Positions 23,985 through 34,690 of a DNA stretch of 64,000 nt are shown here, piece after piece. How positions within the stretch are numbered: position 1 is the stretch's first letter; each line of letters opens with the position of its first letter. The notes under the pieces were generated by a model. That model did not search any database and was not told the DNA's origin. It was given only the letters and a program-made list of their open reading frames with translations. Source of the DNA: Liolophura sinensis (Eukaryota; Mollusca; Polyplacophora; Chitonida; Chitonidae); the NCBI RefSeq assembly GCF_032854445.1, contig NC_088302.1, positions 18,225,338-18,289,337 of the forward strand, read 5' to 3'. The translations under genes and the position numbers were made by a program.

Positions 23985-24114
23985 GGGCCGAGTTTCATGA
24001 AGCTCTCTTTATGTTATGAGCTGGCAACTACCATAACCATGTAATGTCTACAGTACTATTTGCCATGGCGGTTAAGTGAATGTAACATTAAGAGTGCTTC
24101 ACGAAACCGGGCCC
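23985..24114. mobile_element. MITE-like element with about 32 bp terminal inverted repeats
   Basis: The left end reads GGGCCGAGTTTCATGAAGCT then CTCTTTATGTTA. The reverse complement of the right end reads GGGCCCGGTTTCGTGAAGCA then CTCTTAATGTTA. They agree at about 27 of 32 positions. The element is 130 bp with no coding capacity, so it would be a non-autonomous DNA transposon. I could not see a convincing target-site duplication. The upstream flank (23942-23970) shares AAGGGATACAGAATCGAT and CTGATTGGCT with 7110-7140, so the element may be nested in another repeat. Confidence 0.8.
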
Positions 24115-26014
24115 TGGTTTCCTGGGTTAAATCTTGAAGCCTTGGTCATGCATGAATAAATGTACCATGCCCAAAATTCAGCTTAGGCAAGGTAATGCCT
24201 GGACTCATATCAGCTAATTTGAATTGATTCTATTTCCCTTTAAGCTGTGATACTTAGCTACCATTTTGTCAAACCTGTATCTCTGAACGTATACTTAGAG
24301 GAAATTGATGGTGTTTTGCAAAGATGATCATTCACATTGTGCCTCTTATGTGTTTTTCAAATAATGTTTACATTAATTTGTATAGTACCGTATTTCATGT
24401 AAAGATTAGCATTTTTCAAAGGGCAAACTTTGCCTATATCTCACTGATTCTTCCACCAGCAGGGCCAAGCAAGATTCCTATGGTGAAGTTTGATTAATTT
24501 TATTTCCAGAATGCCAGAAAAAAAGTGTTGGTATCACAAGTATTCTTTCAAGGCCTTTATCTGCTTCTGAAAGTGCATTTTTACCAACTTTATGTGAGAT
24601 ACAGGAATCAGCTTTCTTTGTGTAACAGTTATACCTCCAAAATCTCATCAGTAAGGAAACGACACCCATGAAGTGTTTCTTTGAATGGTCATATCATCTA
24701 AACAATTATACTGCAGGACCATGGAGAGCTGCTGTTCTACTGCCAAGTCAGTGAAGAGGGAGTGAAGTGAGCCTGAATATTGGACAATTTTTTTGGACAA
24801 GTCACTAGACATAAATAGGCCATAGAAAGAGGAGAAAGATGTCTAGTTCACATGCAGCTTAGTCTAAAGATGTAGGTTCAGCAAGAATGTTTGATGAATG
24901 TGCAGTTGCTGTGTTGTGCTACATCAGTGATCTTTGTCAACAAAATCAGCTGGCCAGCCCCCTCAAAATGCTGAGAGAACCTAGTTGGCCCACTGACACT
25001 CCCACCTCTTGACCTTAGCCAGAGCTGTTTACAGGTGCTAAAAGACAGGCCCTTAATTACACAGGTAGTTCATCACTCTGTCTGGAACAGGTCATTAACA
25101 CAGTTCAGGTCCCACTCTCTGTTTCTTTGGTATGTACTCCCAGGGTCTGTATGACCATGTAGTAGCGAACACTTTCAGTATTTCTCAGCGCCTAATAATA
25201 TACGCGTCTAAGGGTTTGCCTGACACCTGGCAAGGTGCAATGGGTTAACGTGGGCTCTGCCCAGTTTTCTTCACCTGTGAAGATGAATGCAAGCCATCAT
25301 AATTTCAGAAACTATAATCGTTCAAAAAAAAGTCATGTTAATAATTTAGAATATTCTAAGATTCTTATCAGACACAAGTGAAAAGACATTTGAATTGATT
25401 TCTGTAGATTTTAAGCTTTATAAATACACAGGTTTACTTTGTTCCCATCACCTGAAGTGTTTCACCTGGAACTTCCTGAAATGTTTGTTGGACTCTAAAT
25501 TGTAATCATAAATATAAGATTCTCATTTCTAAAGCTGTGTTCATCGATAAGAGTTGTATTGGTACATTCTCAGCATTGAAACTGATCATTTTTGTCGATC
25601 TATGACATATTTTTATATATTAAACAGCAAAATTAATACAGCCATCAACTATAACAGCCCTTGCCCAGCAGATGTACATGCGCAAAGCAAATTGTGGAAT
25701 TGCCATCTTCAAATGAAACCACCTGGGCTTTCAAAAGAAAATTGTGGCCTGAATATGATGAACAGAAAACCAGAAATAAAAGGATACCAATAGTTCTAGA
25801 CGCAAAGTAGGGCTCAGATGTTAGATCCAAGTGGTGTAAATTTCTGTTTACAATTTTTCCTACAATACTAAACAACTGATCAGAAAGAATTATTCCAGCA
25901 TAAAACCATAGAGCTTTACCATACTGAAACCTCAAATAAGAAAAATTTTCGCAAAAATTCAATCAACCAGGTAAGTGAATGCCAGATAAAATCTGTTACT
26001 GCAGTTTTTCACCC
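24115..26014. other. Long non-coding stretch
   Basis: No gene or recognised repeat over about 1.9 kb. The 79 and 105 codon frames at 25554-25793 and 25645-25962 overlap on opposite strands and carry no motif. Confidence 0.5.
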
Positions 26015-26232
26015 TTGTCGCATGTTTGCAAGGTCTTTATTCAGACAATTCTGCAGGCATTATTCTTCGTAGACTGATAAAATTATACTTTTTGTGAAGC
26101 CCTGAAAATGGCCAATATAACCAATGCAGATTTGTCTATAAAATCAAATTATGAAAGTGCACAAATTGCACTGATATTCTGCTCTTTCATATGCGACAAG
26201 GTTGAGGAATTATTGTGTAGCTTGATGAATGC
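26015..26232 (+). repeat. Unclassified dispersed repeat, copy 4
   Basis: Good match to the family: CGCATGTTTGCAAGGTCTTT, GGCATTATTCTTCGTAGACT, GATAAAATTATACTTTTTGT, GAAGCCCTGAAAATGGCC, TGCACAAATTGCACTGA and TTTCATATGCGACAAGGTTG. The 105-codon frame at 26108-26425 starts inside it and is therefore an artefact. Confidence 0.8.
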
Positions 26233-27079
26233 GTGTGGGCATGAGCTTATAATACCCAGTGTATACATGTTCAATCACCCCGCTGTAACCCAAGTTTACT
26301 TTTTTTATGTATTCTATTTGCTCTATGTTCTACACCAACATTTGTCCTGTAGTTATTTCCCCTTTTGTCCGCCAGCAATGAAAAAGCCTATAGAAATACG
26401 CAAAAAGGCATCGTGTCCTGAGTAAAGCATGTATCTGGTGCAACTATGAGTGCACACTGCTTTCAGCATACATAAATTAGCCTTTAATTCATCTAGGGGT
26501 CAGAGGTTGTGTTGTACGACACCATGCAGAAAGTTGCTCCAATGAAAAGGTCCTCCCAACACGCCCCTCCCATATCTGTCCTGGAACTGTGTAAGGAATT
26601 TAAAATTATGTATTCAAAAAGGGTAAACAAATAGTGAAGGTACCAGGACTCCCTATCTGCACAATGAGCTTTGACGTACACTGGAGAAGCTCCAAGACCT
26701 TAAAATGGGCTTTGCGGTCTTTTGAAAGTTTGTATGGTGCCTTTAATAGTAATAGTATACACCCATCCCAAGTAATTCCCAAAGATTATCTGCTTAAAAT
26801 GCTAACCCATTGAATCTCATACTAAAATCATATAACTACTACCCTTCACTTTTCATTTCTGGAGGAGACTGACAAAATTTCAATGTATTAGATTAGGAGA
26901 TGCAACTTTAAAAGTTGGGACCAATTGCTTCTGATGAGAGCTAAACATAAGCCAATACATTCACTCTAAAATGAGCAGAAAAATACAAAGAAAATCATAC
27001 GAAATATTTTATTTAAATGAAATCATAAACAATGTGTATAAGCTGTTAGTGATTACATGAAGTCTTGAATTGTCAAAAC
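26233..27079. other. Unique non-coding stretch
   Basis: Nothing recognised. Texture is ordinary AT-rich intron-like sequence. Confidence 0.45.
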
Positions 27080-27410
27080 TGAATCACCCCATACGAGACA
27101 AAGTGCCATTCCTTACATAACATACTGACAGAGACACTAGCTCTTTTGTGGGGAGAGCAATTCTTGCCAAAGGGAGAGGCGAGATACTGGTTTTATTAAG
27201 AGAAGCTGAGAAAACAAAACTAGCCAGCAGAGCACAGGGAAAGCCTGGCAAGCCTATCCTGAGCCATAACCACTGTTTGTTGTGACAGGAGATTTTGGTT
27301 GGCCAGGCGTTTTGGAGGGTCAGTTGACAGCAAATTGATAAAATAATGTCAAGTCCTCTCTGAACAAACAAGGATGTCAGCACACTTTTTGCATGTTTGA
27401 CACTCATGTT
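27080..27410. promoter_or_regulatory. Weak candidate conserved block
   Basis: More balanced composition than the flanks, with TTGGTTGGCCAGGCG (NF1-like) and GTTGACAGC and TGTGACAGG (TALE-like) words. A 107-codon minus frame (27084-27407) spans it but has no domain I recognise. It could be a conserved element, a decayed exon or neither. Confidence 0.2.
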
Positions 27411-28019
27411 AAATTGAAGGATTCTGGGAAAAAACAGTTAACTTTCATTTTGCTTTTACATTGAGCAGGACATCTTACAGTAGGACTATACAGTAGGTAA
27501 ATATAGATGAAAATAACTGGAATTCACCTAGTTTAACTGGAGAGCTTTTGTGACAGTATACCACTGAATTAGGTCTAGATAAAAGTGCTCCAGCTTTAAG
27601 GGACACTATTGCTCCAGATCTGTGAGCGTCACTTGGATTTCTTGTCTCTTGTAAACAGTTTCAAATTTCAGGACGAGGCACTCAGCGAGTACAGTTTCAT
27701 CCACTTATAAATGGGAAACTCAGTTAAGTGAAACAATTGTTATAACCAACTGCAACAACACCCATAGAAAATAGTACATCCTTGTGCCCATGCAATTCAC
27801 ATACATGTAACAGTTCCACTTTGACTGAACACTATTTATTATCACTTTAAGGGCAAAGAGTTCAACATCGTCTATGTTTTCAGCTTGCATTAATGGAAAT
27901 TGTAAGGTTATATTGTTTAGCAAAACAAAAACTCCCCTAGCGTACAGGATGATGAATGAGAGTTTACTATTTCAGTTTCACCTCTAATTACATCCTGGTA
28001 AGAATCTCACCTGCTTCAA

Positions 28020-28080
28020 GATCCCTGAAGATCAACACTGAAAGCTTTAGGGATCAACACTGAAAGCTTTTCACTTTCAG
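28020..28080. repeat. Short tandem duplication
   Basis: GATCAACACTGAAAGCTTT occurs twice, about 24 bp apart, followed by a TTTCACTTTCAGG word. No known element. Confidence 0.8.
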
Positions 28081-28199
28081 GTAGACAATTATGGTAGTTC
28101 TTAAGAAATACCCTTATGCAGAAAAGACTATTCTGTAGATGAACACCTGATCACATGAATAGTACACAAAAGTATTGTCATGGTATCTTGAAACTGATG

Positions 28200-28349
28200 G
28201 TATGTAAGAAGGTCTGCCAGCAACCTGGGGATGGTCATGGGTTTCCCGCGGGCTATGTCTGTTTTCCTCCCACCACAATGCTGGGCGCCATCATATATGA
28301 GAAATACTCGAGTACGGCGCAAAACACCAATCAAATAAATAAATAAATC
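28200..28349 (+). mobile_element. 5'-truncated SINE with perfect 9 bp target duplication
   Basis: Begins in the central domain (AAGGTCTGCCAGCAACCTGG), runs through TTTTCCTCCCACCACAATGC and GAGTACGGCGCAAAACACCA, and ends in TCAAATAAATAAATAAATC. It is bounded by AAACTGATG at 28191-28199 and 28350-28358. It abuts an older copy in the opposite orientation. Confidence 0.92.
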
Positions 28350-28358
28350 AAACTGATG

Positions 28359-28425
28359 TATTTATTTATCTCATTAGTGTTTTACGCCATACTTAAGAAT
28401 ACTTTACTTATAGGATAGGGCCAAC
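28359..28425 (-). repeat. Short SINE 3' end, tail to tail with its neighbour
   Basis: TATTTATTTATCTCATTAGT, GTTTTACGCCATACTTAAGA and ATACTTTACTTATAGGAT are the 3' end of the family on the minus strand. Together with the plus-strand copy ending at 28349 it forms an imperfect inverted repeat of about 60 bp per arm. Confidence 0.85.
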
Positions 28426-28568
28426 AGACAACAATTAGTATTTTAGCAATTCCAAACTACGCTTCCATTAAAGACAACTGATTGATTCGCTTGTTGATTA
28501 GGTGATTGAAACAAAATTAATTTACTAATATGTCACTCTGAGGTGAATCAAACTGTACATGGTGAACA

Positions 28569-28790
28569 TGTTTTATTTATTTGATGGGTGTTTTACGCCA
28601 TACTCAAGTATATTTCACTTATACAACAGTGGCCAGCATGATGCTGTGAAGAAACTAGGCACAGCCTGGAGGAAACCCACAACCATCCGCAGGTTGCTGA
28701 CAGACCTTCCCATAAGCGGCCGGAGAGGAAGCCAGCATGAGCTGAACTGAATTCAAATCAACCACATTGGGGAGCTGGCATGGATATATG
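28569..28790 (-). mobile_element. SINE copy, nearly complete except for the tRNA head
   Basis: Has the tail, TTTTACGCCATACTCAAGTA, TTTCACTTATACAACAGTGG, the full central domain (AACCATCCGCAGGTTGCTGA, CCTTCCCATAAGCGGCCGGA) and the tRNA-side GAGGAAGCCAGCATGAGCTG. The A-box end is lost. I could not find a clean target-site duplication. Confidence 0.88.
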
Positions 28791-29089
28791 TGTCGAAACA
28801 GACATTCGTATGCCAGCCATTAACCAATAAGGACTTTCCAGGTCAATAATCACAAGACCAATTCCCAAAAACGAAGTTTAACACAAACTACCAAAGATGT
28901 AAGAAAGTATATGAAGTACGAAAATAGGACGGAATCCTGCAAAGAGATGCAGTTAACTGTTTTCAATGATGCTGGAAAGACGCAAGGTATGTTCTAGGCC
29001 ATCGAGTGAAATCAGTATTCAAATTGTGTACAATGCTAAAATATCAGTTGTCGATAACAAAACATGTATCTCAGTTGCGCTTTGATTGC

Positions 29090-29390
29090 AACTGTGCATA
29101 TATCAAACGTGGCGAACTAATTCACCTCCCAGCCAATGAGAGTCGTTAAAACTGCCGCCTTGTTCCTGTAAACTCGGAACCTACGTCCAGCATTCCGGAT
29201 TCCGGATTACTGTTCACTTCCTTCTGGGAAGAGGAGTTCCACCGTAAATGTACGAACTGCACTTCGGCGGTTTCCAACGGCAATTCTCCTCCTAACACAG
29301 AAGACTTCAGGACTAGATCTTAGGCAAAATGGAGTCGCCCACAGCGGATTTTGGCGCTGACTTTATTTATAATTTATCAACTTAAGGTAC
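29090..29390 (+). promoter_or_regulatory. Promoter-like, CpG-containing block
   Basis: Relatively CpG-rich for this window. Features seen are CAGCCAATGAG (CCAAT-box type), a tandem ATTCCGGATTCCGGATTAC, ACTTCCTTC (ETS-type) and GCAAAATGGAGTCGCCC around an ATG at 29329. That ATG opens an 18-codon frame that stops at 29385, just before an AAG|GTACAT donor-like site at 29386/29387. This could be a 5' exon with a short upstream frame, or a conserved element. There is no TATA box at a fixed distance, and no coding partner could be traced. Confidence 0.3.
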
Positions 29391-29457
29391 ATATTAGAAT
29401 TTTATTGATGGCATGCACCTGCGAGGAAATGCAAACTCTTTCCAATGGTATTTGATT

Positions 29458-29700
29458 GATATTTAAATTTTCTTCTCCTTTAATAGTTTCTGCATATAGT
29501 CGTATTCATTTAACAACAGGTATAGGTCGCCCAAATGGGAAGCACAGTTTGTACCCATTGGAATACATATACGCTGTTGATATATGGTTTGCCCGAATTT
29601 CATATAGATGCTATTACTGAGAAATTCAAGCAACTCAATCAACATGGAAACATCCCATGAATGGTAATCCTTGTATGTGGTGAAAAAGAAGAAGGCTTTG
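29458..29700 (-). pseudogene. Reverse-transcriptase relic, Penelope-like or related retroelement
   Basis: The minus-strand translation contains FGQTIYQQRICIPMGTNCAS followed by HLGDLYLLLNEYDYMQKLLK. This matches the conserved RT core of the type (F)GIPMGTNCAPLLADLFLYSYE that I know from Penelope-like and related invertebrate retroelements. Upstream on the same strand, LIELLEFLSNSIY fits the preceding helix. The expected downstream YIDD catalytic region is absent, and the frame stops at about 29463. Gly of GIPMG is changed to Cys. It is a short, dead fragment of perhaps 80 codons. Which retroelement class it belongs to is uncertain. Confidence 0.75.
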
Positions 29701-30339
29701 TTGCCATGAGGACCCCGAACATGTTTTATCAGAATCTGTTAGAGGTTAATTCTAACAAATAACACATGTATGCTGGAGGTTTGCATCTAGAATTGACAGA
29801 AAATGTAAGAAATTTGTAATAACGGTAACGATAGCAAAGGATTTCATGTTCAAAGTTTAACATGTTGCTTTTAATGCCATTTAAATGCATGTCAAGAATG
29901 AGAAAAAGGAAATCAAAATGCATGTGTATTAAGTCATGGGGGAGAACATTGCTTTTTTATACGTTATCATGAACAGGTCTGGGACTCTGCATGAAAACAG
30001 CTGACTAAAACTGTCCTTCAAAGATTAGAAATTTAAGAGATAAGATGGGTCAAACAAAGGATATCAGCCAGAATTAAGTGACAATCAACATATAACTCAG
30101 GCAAATTCCATGAAGATTTTACTTTCCTCCAAAATATTAAGGCTTTTAAATGTTAATTACATGAGCATATAAGGATCTTCAATGTCCTAATTAAATCTCT
30201 TCCAATGATTCAACTTTGTAGAGGTGCAAACAAAAACAAATCTCAAAGTTTCATTCACATAAAAAGCAAGAAATCATTCGGCGAAATTAGATTGTTTGGG
30301 GATTTGCTGTAAGGCTATACTGTCAGCCGTAGGTTAAGT
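29701..30339. other. Non-coding stretch next to the RT relic
   Basis: The 64-codon minus frame at 29729-29923 is adjacent to the RT fragment but shows no RT motif. Nothing else is recognised. Confidence 0.4.
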
Positions 30340-30740
30340 AAATTAAATTTTGAAACCATCCTTAAGGCTGATAAAATCCTGTTTGCTATTGCTTCTCAGA
30401 CGATGTATTAAGCATTTACACGACTGGAGACAGAATAAAAAGAGATCACTGGTAGATAAGCAAAGGAGACCAACGAGTACCACGAAATAATTAAAGCCAC
30501 CGCGAGTCGCCAGAAGATAGGGCTTAGCCCATGGATGCAGACAGAATGGTGAAGGAATGGACTCCAATGAGACTTATTACAGTTAGAGTCAACAGATTTT
30601 GTCTCCAAAGTTTGATGAGGCAAGGTTTTAAGAGCCCTGATCTGGTCAGACCAACCTAGAATACCATCCAGCTATTGTATGCCCAGGCATGGACCTCTGT
30701 TTGTTTATCAGCCATTGTGTCCATAGGGAGATTGCCACAC
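30340..30740. promoter_or_regulatory. Candidate conserved non-coding block
   Basis: Less AT-rich than its flanks, repeat-free, with AATAATTAAAGCC (homeodomain-like), CACCGCGAGTCGCC, AGAATGGTGAAGGAATGGAC and GTTTATCAGCCATTGTG (SOX-like). Two minus frames overlap in different phases without a motif, so I favour regulatory over coding. The evidence is texture only. Confidence 0.25.
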
Positions 30741-31174
30741 CAGACTGTTAATTCTCTGACAAAAATTGGCCATGAAATAGTTCGTCTCCATACAACTTAA
30801 TAGCTTCACTTTTGCTCAAATATGTCTGTGGCTAATACCAGGGTTCCTGAATTATACAACAACTACAGTGTTAGTTGAATACATTAGTATGTACTTCATC
30901 TCTGGCATTTAGCTTGACCACTTGAACCGTAAAATGCGAAAAATTATCCCCCATCCCTGGGCATTTTTCTCAGTTTCCCAACTCAACAAGTTACATAACA
31001 GATTGCTAATGTAAAGGTAATTAAATCTTTTAACCATAATGAGTGTTTACAAGGTTAATGATATATATGTATAGGTTCTGGTGGGACACATGGTGAAAGT
31101 GTGTCTTTGATGTACTGAAGAGACAAATACAAGTATCAATGAACATTATGCCTGAGGTCCCCTGAGGTGTATGC

Positions 31175-31524
31175 GTATGTGTATGTATGTATGCTTGGGG
31201 TTTTATGTCGTACTTAGCAATTTTTCTGTTTTACATGACAATGAAGAGTTAGTAGGTGTGTGTACATATAGGCCCCCTGTGTCTCCTAGTGGCAGAGTAA
31301 GTCAACGTCGCCACTGAAGTATCATGCCAAAGACACCAGACACAACACCCCACTTGGTCATATTATACTGACACCGAGCTTACCATATTTCCTTGATCTA
31401 ACCTCTCAGTGAAGTGCCAAGCAGGAAGTGCCATTCTTAAAGACTCTGGTAAGATTCTACCCGCGAGTGATCCAAGGCCTTCCGACTTCTAGGCTAACTC
31501 TAACCATTAGGCTTCCAAATCGGT
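31175..31524 (-). mobile_element. Second SINE family, intact insertion with 14 bp target duplication
   Basis: Flanked by the perfect 14 bp repeat CCTGAGGTGTATGC at 31161-31174 and 31525-31538. The insert is 350 bp. On the minus strand it starts with a tRNA-like head (AAGCCTAATGGTTAGAGTTA, then AGAAGTCGGAAGGCCTTGGA). It passes through CACTTCCTGCTTGGCACTTC and ends in GACATAAAACCCCAAGC and a (CATA)n tail. This differs from the main SINE family in the body, the tail and the length. The internal B box (GGATCACTC) is degraded, so it is probably inactive. I recognise the general type from mollusc genomes but do not name it. Confidence 0.88.
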
Positions 31525-31538
31525 CCTGAGGTGTATGC

Positions 31539-32539
31539 AAGATTTAGAGGAGGTGTAATTTGTGTGAAGTTAGCACATTGACTGATACAGAGAATTAAAT
31601 ACGTGTATTATTTGTATCCTTTAGCACTGGAATATTTACATTATATATTAATACACACAATTAACATATTAAGTACAATTAATGTACCCCAAATGTACAC
31701 CTCATCAAATGTTCACACCTCAATATGCATGACAGAGGTAATGGGCATATAACGTAGGCTGACCCTGGGAAACTTTGTGCACTAACACCATAATAAAAGT
31801 ACACCAGCCCTCATGAGAATCCATGCATCATTCACAGACTCCTTTGAAATGAGGTATGTCTCTGGACAAGTTCGTTAAGATATCACTTGTCAGATGAGGT
31901 CATAATGTCAGCAGGTGATGAAGACGATGGCAGTGATGAGGGAGAGTGTCGCTGTCATTGCTCACATCGCTGACATCATACAGACAATTTATGTACACCT
32001 TATCAGCAATGAGACCACAATTTATGGGTGAAGATGTCCTATTTGTAGGGTATTATTTGAGCATGGCAGACAATATAAAGCCTTTCCCACCTGGGAGATC
32101 TTTCAATACACCTACTGCTTTGGCTTCGGTGATGGTACTAAGTCGGTAACTTCAAACTAATTTACTCCTTTTCGTCTTTTCAGTATGTACATGCTGAATA
32201 CTGATGGTCTGTAAATAAGCTGTCTACATACCGAGATTGATGGATCACTGTTTCAACTCCTTCTACTGAAGGAATTTTTCACATTATAGATGACAGTGGT
32301 CAGTGATATGGATGAAGGAAATCAGAGTGCCAAAGTGTAAACAGCTTAACTTACTTAACATGAAGTCAAAAAGTTAATATACAGCTGATTTGTTTAGCAA
32401 TTTATCTGAAGAACTACATAAGAACAACCAAAATAAAATTCACACGTAAGAAATAAGAAAATGTCAACGGGCATTTGAAGGACAAAATCAAAGGCAATAT
32501 TTTCTCAAATTAGAACTACAAGCTTCCTGACACATCCCA
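31539..32539. other. Unique non-coding stretch
   Basis: AT-rich on the left. More balanced from about 31850, with (GATGA)-like words near 31895-31940. No gene is recognised. Confidence 0.45.
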
Positions 32540-33090
32540 GAGACTATGGTATTGAGACTGGCCTCGAGGGGGGGGGAGGTATGGGGTCCCCCTGGGGCTG
32601 GACAGTACCAGGGCTGTATCAATTTCAGCATCAGCAGCAGTAACACCACTGGTGTATCCCCTTTGTGTACAGGATTAATCTGTCTGCCAGAGAGACAAAA
32701 CACCATTTGGGCCAGGACAAGTTACAGGACTGGACAGTCCACTCTATGACTGATGGTATCATGTGCCCACAATTCAGCCAGTATTGAACATCCTTCTCTC
32801 TGCTACCTTCAGTACCCCTACCCCTAGCACTGTTGGGCTAGCTAGCTAGCTCTAGACACTTTACCCTGGGGGTACAACTCAATGTTTACTCATATCCAGT
32901 TTCAGGCGGCTGCCCACGGCCAATTAGGGACATGACTGGTTGAGTTCAGAAGGGCACTATCTTCCTCTGTGTGAGATCAGGAGAACTGTCACAGTCTGGT
33001 GGAATGGTATACAAAACATCAACAGCCAAACAGTAGCTAAGCCTCCTGGTATAGTATCAGTACAGAATCAGGAGCTCTTCAACCTTCACT
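32540..33090. promoter_or_regulatory. GC-richer block, possible conserved element
   Basis: Among the most GC-rich non-repeat sequence here. Holds a G9 run at about 32568-32577, GGGGTCCCCCTGGGG, a (GCTA)n palindrome at 32837-32851 and CACGGCCAATTAGGGAC. Two frames of 67-72 codons lie on opposite strands of the same place (32488-32749) without a domain. Regulatory function is a guess. Confidence 0.2.
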
Positions 33091-33254
33091 GCCTACTATG
33101 ATCTGTTAATGAATAATTACTGCATCCCGTCTAGACATCCACTGCATTCATGTCAGATAATTAGGTATTCCTATATTCTGAAAATCTTGCCTGTAAACTT
33201 TAATATGTGATCACTGCAGCCCTTGAATTTTAAGACATAGTCGTACATGTATTT

Positions 33255-33345
33255 CTTTGATTGGAGTATTTATTTATTTTACTGGTGTTGGTCAACTGTT
33301 CAGTTATACAACAGCAGTCAGTTACACAGAAGAAACGTAACTACC
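33255..33345 (-). repeat. Very degenerate SINE 3' end
   Basis: TATTTATTTATTTTACTGGT, GTTGGTCAACTGTTCAGTT and ATACAACAGCAGTCAGTTAC loosely follow the order of the SINE 3' end. Weak. Confidence 0.35.
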
Positions 33346-33689
33346 TGGTGCCAATAAAGCACTGACCTTGACACAGGTACTGTCATATTACTGGCAGGCG
33401 ATTAAGTGATCTCATAAGAAATTCATGTAAGCCCATATGAACAGCATTACAAAAGCTGCCAAGCGTTTCTTGCCACCAACGCCCCAGCACAGTTGTTGTG
33501 AAGAATCTGATTGTTATATACAGTGCTATACATTCAAGAGAAAGAAAATGTTACTTTTTGGATCTTTATCAGTTTATTATTTTAAGTTTATTATTTCTTT
33601 TTAACTCCTTGAAAACAGAGAATATGCATGAATAGTATTTAAGAAATTTAATTTTCAAAAAAAGTAATGTGATCTTAAATGGCTTCACA

Positions 33690-33790
33690 AGAAAGCTATG
33701 ATCAGAGTGAGATTTGAACCCCTACTCAAGCTTATGTACATGCATATGGCATATTAGACTCCCTGAAGGCTCTCCAACAGCATACACTAA
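33690..33790 (-). repeat. tRNA-like relic
   Basis: On the minus strand GGGGTTCAAATCTCACTCTG contains a good B-box-like GGTTCAAATC. It is preceded by GGGAGTCTAATATGCCATAT, an anticodon-arm-like segment. There is no plausible A box or acceptor stem, so this is a tRNA-derived SINE head or chance rather than a working tRNA gene. Confidence 0.35.
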
Positions 33791-34149
33791 GCTATATATT
33801 AGACACTTACATTTACAGTTCTAAATGTTTGAAATTGTTGCTCACACAGTTATAAGCTTTTCTCTATATACATCTTAATGATTTCCCCAAAGGCTACAAT
33901 GTTTTACAAATACATAAAATTGAATGTATACTGCATCAGCTATTAATCATGTGAAATATAGAACCAAGAATTTGTTCCAAGATGCTTTTTATACAGTGAA
34001 TTCAGAATTACAACATTAAGGCCAAAAATGATGAGGTGTGTAGCATATGATTCCTTCAGCCGTTTACAAAGAGTATGAAAAAAGACCACACTTTGCAAGC
34101 AATTTAATATCAATATTAGTTCAGCATTGAGTCATAACTATATTATCCA

Positions 34150-34690
34150 ATGGTTATCGGATCAGCTGACAGGACATGGGGGAGTGGGGGGAGGTTAGGG
34201 TCAGGACCGTATCCTCAGCCAAAGAAATTCCATCGCAGTGTTAGGGCAGGGCAAAGATGTGACGATCTGTCAGTATCGGTGGTTTTGTTGGCCCAACACT
34301 TCGTACAATATCAAGGCAGCAGGCGATGCGAATTATCACTCATTAGCGATCAAAGGCTATTAATCACAGAATACGACAGCACAAGAGGCAGTGTTTACCC
34401 TTCTCTGCTCCCCTATTATCGTAATCACAGGCGAACATGACTTTCCGTAAGCCCCCGTGCTGCTAGGAACAAACAATTTGTAACAAACACGGCCTGGAGC
34501 GTTGGGATAACAAAGGACTGAGGCCATTGATTGATTGGATCCACAGAATACCATCCAAGCAGAACTGGGTGGTAGTGCTTTCGGCATTTGTCATATCGCC
34601 TGCTCTTCATCAAGAACGCATGCCAATAGTGTAGGCGAAACAGCCCGCTGCACATTATAAGCTACATCCATTACTGCGAAACAATTTTAC
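34150..34690. promoter_or_regulatory. Candidate conserved regulatory block
   Basis: A 540 bp repeat-free block, more GC-balanced than its surroundings. It contains CAGCTGACAG at 34163-34172 (E-box joined to a TALE half-site), GATCAAAGG at 34348-34356 (TCF/LEF consensus) next to CTATTAATCACAG, CAGGCGAACATG at 34428-34439 (shared with 40258-40269) and TTGATTGATTGGATC (PBX/HOX-like) near 34525. Overlapping 75-96 codon frames on both strands show no domain. The combination suggests an enhancer of a developmental gene. Conservation is not tested. Confidence 0.4.

Noticed and set aside
27084-27407. 107-codon minus frame as an exon
   Set aside because: No recognised domain and no clear splice sites at its edges. 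Kept only as a weak conserved-block candidate.
33690-33790. Functional tRNA gene
   Set aside because: A B-box-like word exists but there is no A box, acceptor stem pairing or credible anticodon arm.
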